Assembly (NCBI RefSeq): GCF_910596095.1
Contig: NC_056554.1
Coordinates: 310,001 to 374,000, forward strand
Direction: 5' to 3'
DNA length: 64,000 nucleotides
Origin: Thunnus maccoyii
Lineage: Eukaryota; Chordata; Actinopteri; Scombriformes; Scombridae
The notes below the pieces were generated by a model. It was not told the origin of the DNA. It saw only the letters and a list, made by a program, of their open reading frames with translations, and did not search any database. This document shows positions 62,494 to 64,000 of this stretch, piece by piece (position 1 is the stretch's first letter; every line of letters starts with the position of its first letter). The position numbers and the translations under genes were made by a program.

Positions 62494-63414
62494 TTTGTTC
62501 ACAAAATGTCATGCACAGCGTCGAGCCTCCTTACGGATTCAAAAATTACATTTATTTGTTAAGATATTTTTTACACATTCAATCATTTGAATTCATTTGC
62601 TCAAAATGTTTTTACACAATCACACATTTGAATATATTAAAGAATGTTTTCACGCATTTAGATATGGTGACACACACAGCTACAATACATATGACCCTCA
62701 TTTTATTCCATATGCACCTGTTTTGGAGGTCCTTGATATGAAAAAGTTAGAGATTGTCTGGTTTTTCAAAATCCCAAGAGTGCTGGATTTTTCTTGCTTC
62801 GATTTATGTCCATTGCTCACTTTTTGCTCCTCTGGAAAGCGGGACAAAAAGTAATGTTATGTTATACTATGTTTTATCTTTCTATTTCTATACTCAGAAT
62901 ATTTAAATCTGAACCCATGATTTGAAAGTTTTTGCTGTTTAATAAATGAAATTCTGACTGAATTTTTACAAATTTCTGATTTGTTTCTTTCATAAATTTA
63001 ATAAATAAATAAGTAAGTAAATAGTTGTAGTAGTATGCATATTTAAAATATTTTTCATTGTTCAACACAGGCCATTTCAGTAGAGGCATTAAATATACAA
63101 CAATAAAGGAGAGAGAATTTAGTTTTACTTTTGTACAGCACTTTGTAGGCGGGACTTTTTACAAGCATCATTAAGTTCTTTCATAATTCGATAGTAGCCT
63201 ACAGTCCAAAATGGTGGAGGTGTAGCTCTGCTGCTGCGTGCTGATGTTGCAATGGAATGACCAATTACCTTTCACTTCTTATTAATCTAGTTCTTTGTCT
63301 GTACAACAGGAGACAACAAGGAGAAGGACAGCAGCCTGGCTTCAACCAGGAGGCGAAAGACAAAGTGGAGCATCTTTATTTAACCCAATGGTCATAAATC
63401 AGGATTGGGCTCAT

Positions 63415-63983
63415 CATTAGCCGTGTTTCCATTAACCTATTTTATGTGCATTTTGAAGTATTACATTAAAAAAGCTTAATGGAAACGCAAAAAATTGAAA
63501 AAACTTCAAATTCAACCTCAAAAAAGAGTTTACGTGCGCAATGGGCAATGGAAAAGCATTTGTCAAATAAATAATGACGTAATAAACATTTAACTCACAT
63601 GACTGATCAGCTGTTTCCACCCTCAGCGTCTTCCAGCCTCTACAGATAGCATGAAGCATGGCCAATACTAGCTGACATAAAATAACAATGACAACTTGCC
63701 CAATTGAAACAAATTCCAAAAGACCTCCCTCCATTTTTCTCTCATCAAGGCAATATAACTATTTGTTTTGTTTCTGGTTGGCAACCTCTGTTTCTTCTAC
63801 TCTGTTACTGGCGGATTATTTAGCCTATACTGCCATCTACTGATGAAACTATGTGTTGCATAGCCTAGTTTATTCGCTTCAAACCAGTTGATGGAAACGC
63901 ACCTAATTTGCATTGTCCTTTTTGCAACATTTAAAAAGTTTGCTTAAAGTTATCTTGTAAATCTAATGGAAACACAGCTAATG
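63415..63983. mobile_element. MITE with ATTAGCCGTGTTTCCATTA ends, about 570 bp
   Basis: Left ATTAGCCGTGTTTCCATTA (63417-63435) and right TAATGGAAACACAGCTAAT (63965-63983) are inverted copies with one change. Subterminal words ATGGAAACGCA occur twice inside (63480, 63892). No open frame of note. Confidence 0.8.
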
Positions 63984-64000
63984 TCATCTCCAGGTGAGTG

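Overview
The window is vertebrate nuclear DNA, almost certainly from a teleost fish. Genes are split by GT-AG introns. The background is a dense mix of teleost-type repeats: Tc1, L1 and Rex/L2-like LINE pieces, a tRNA-derived SINE, PIF/Harbinger, hAT-like and fold-back MITEs. Two eukaryotic tRNA genes are present. No bacterial, plasmid, phage or CRISPR features are seen.

Two protein-coding genes are supported by exon-by-exon phase agreement. On the minus strand, from a TATA promoter near 14.36 kb and running off the left edge, lies the 5' part of a zonadhesin-like gene. It encodes a signal peptide, a 26-nt microexon, two MAM domains, a mucin-like Pro/Thr repeat exon, a TIL cysteine-rich domain and the start of a von Willebrand-type D module. 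On the plus strand at 53.3-59.3 kb lies a complete plasminogen activator inhibitor-1 gene (serpine1): GC box, TATA box, a non-coding first exon, eight coding exons encoding 389 residues, an intact Arg-Met reactive centre and a poly(A) signal. Human ZAN and SERPINE1 share band 7q22.1, so the pairing looks like an old synteny block.

Layout. 0-14.4 kb: the zonadhesin-like gene, whose largest intron (2.43-10.0 kb) holds a degenerate minisatellite, a decayed L1 with a Tc1 remnant inserted in it, and a fold-back element. 15-24 kb: a SINE, a ~2 kb hAT-like element, an L1 ORF1 remnant, a palindromic MITE, microsatellites and an old local duplication. 25-27 kb: a CpG-richer stretch with tRNA-Ser(UGA) and, on the opposite strand, tRNA-Thr(AGU). 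27-34 kb: LINE tails and MITEs. 37-40.2 kb: a Ty3/Gypsy integrase remnant split by an internally deleted PIF/Harbinger element that still shows its two convergent genes, both with stop codons. 40-53 kb: mostly featureless intergenic sequence with a few repeats. 53-59.4 kb: serpine1. 59.4-64 kb: further DNA transposon remnants, one abutting a short interstitial telomeric repeat.

The two genes probably do not act together. One encodes a secreted or membrane-linked adhesion mosaic, the other a secreted inhibitor of plasminogen activators. Exon borders were placed by hand from splice motifs and reading-frame continuity. Repeat family names come from recognition, not from a search. No clearly new biological system was found.
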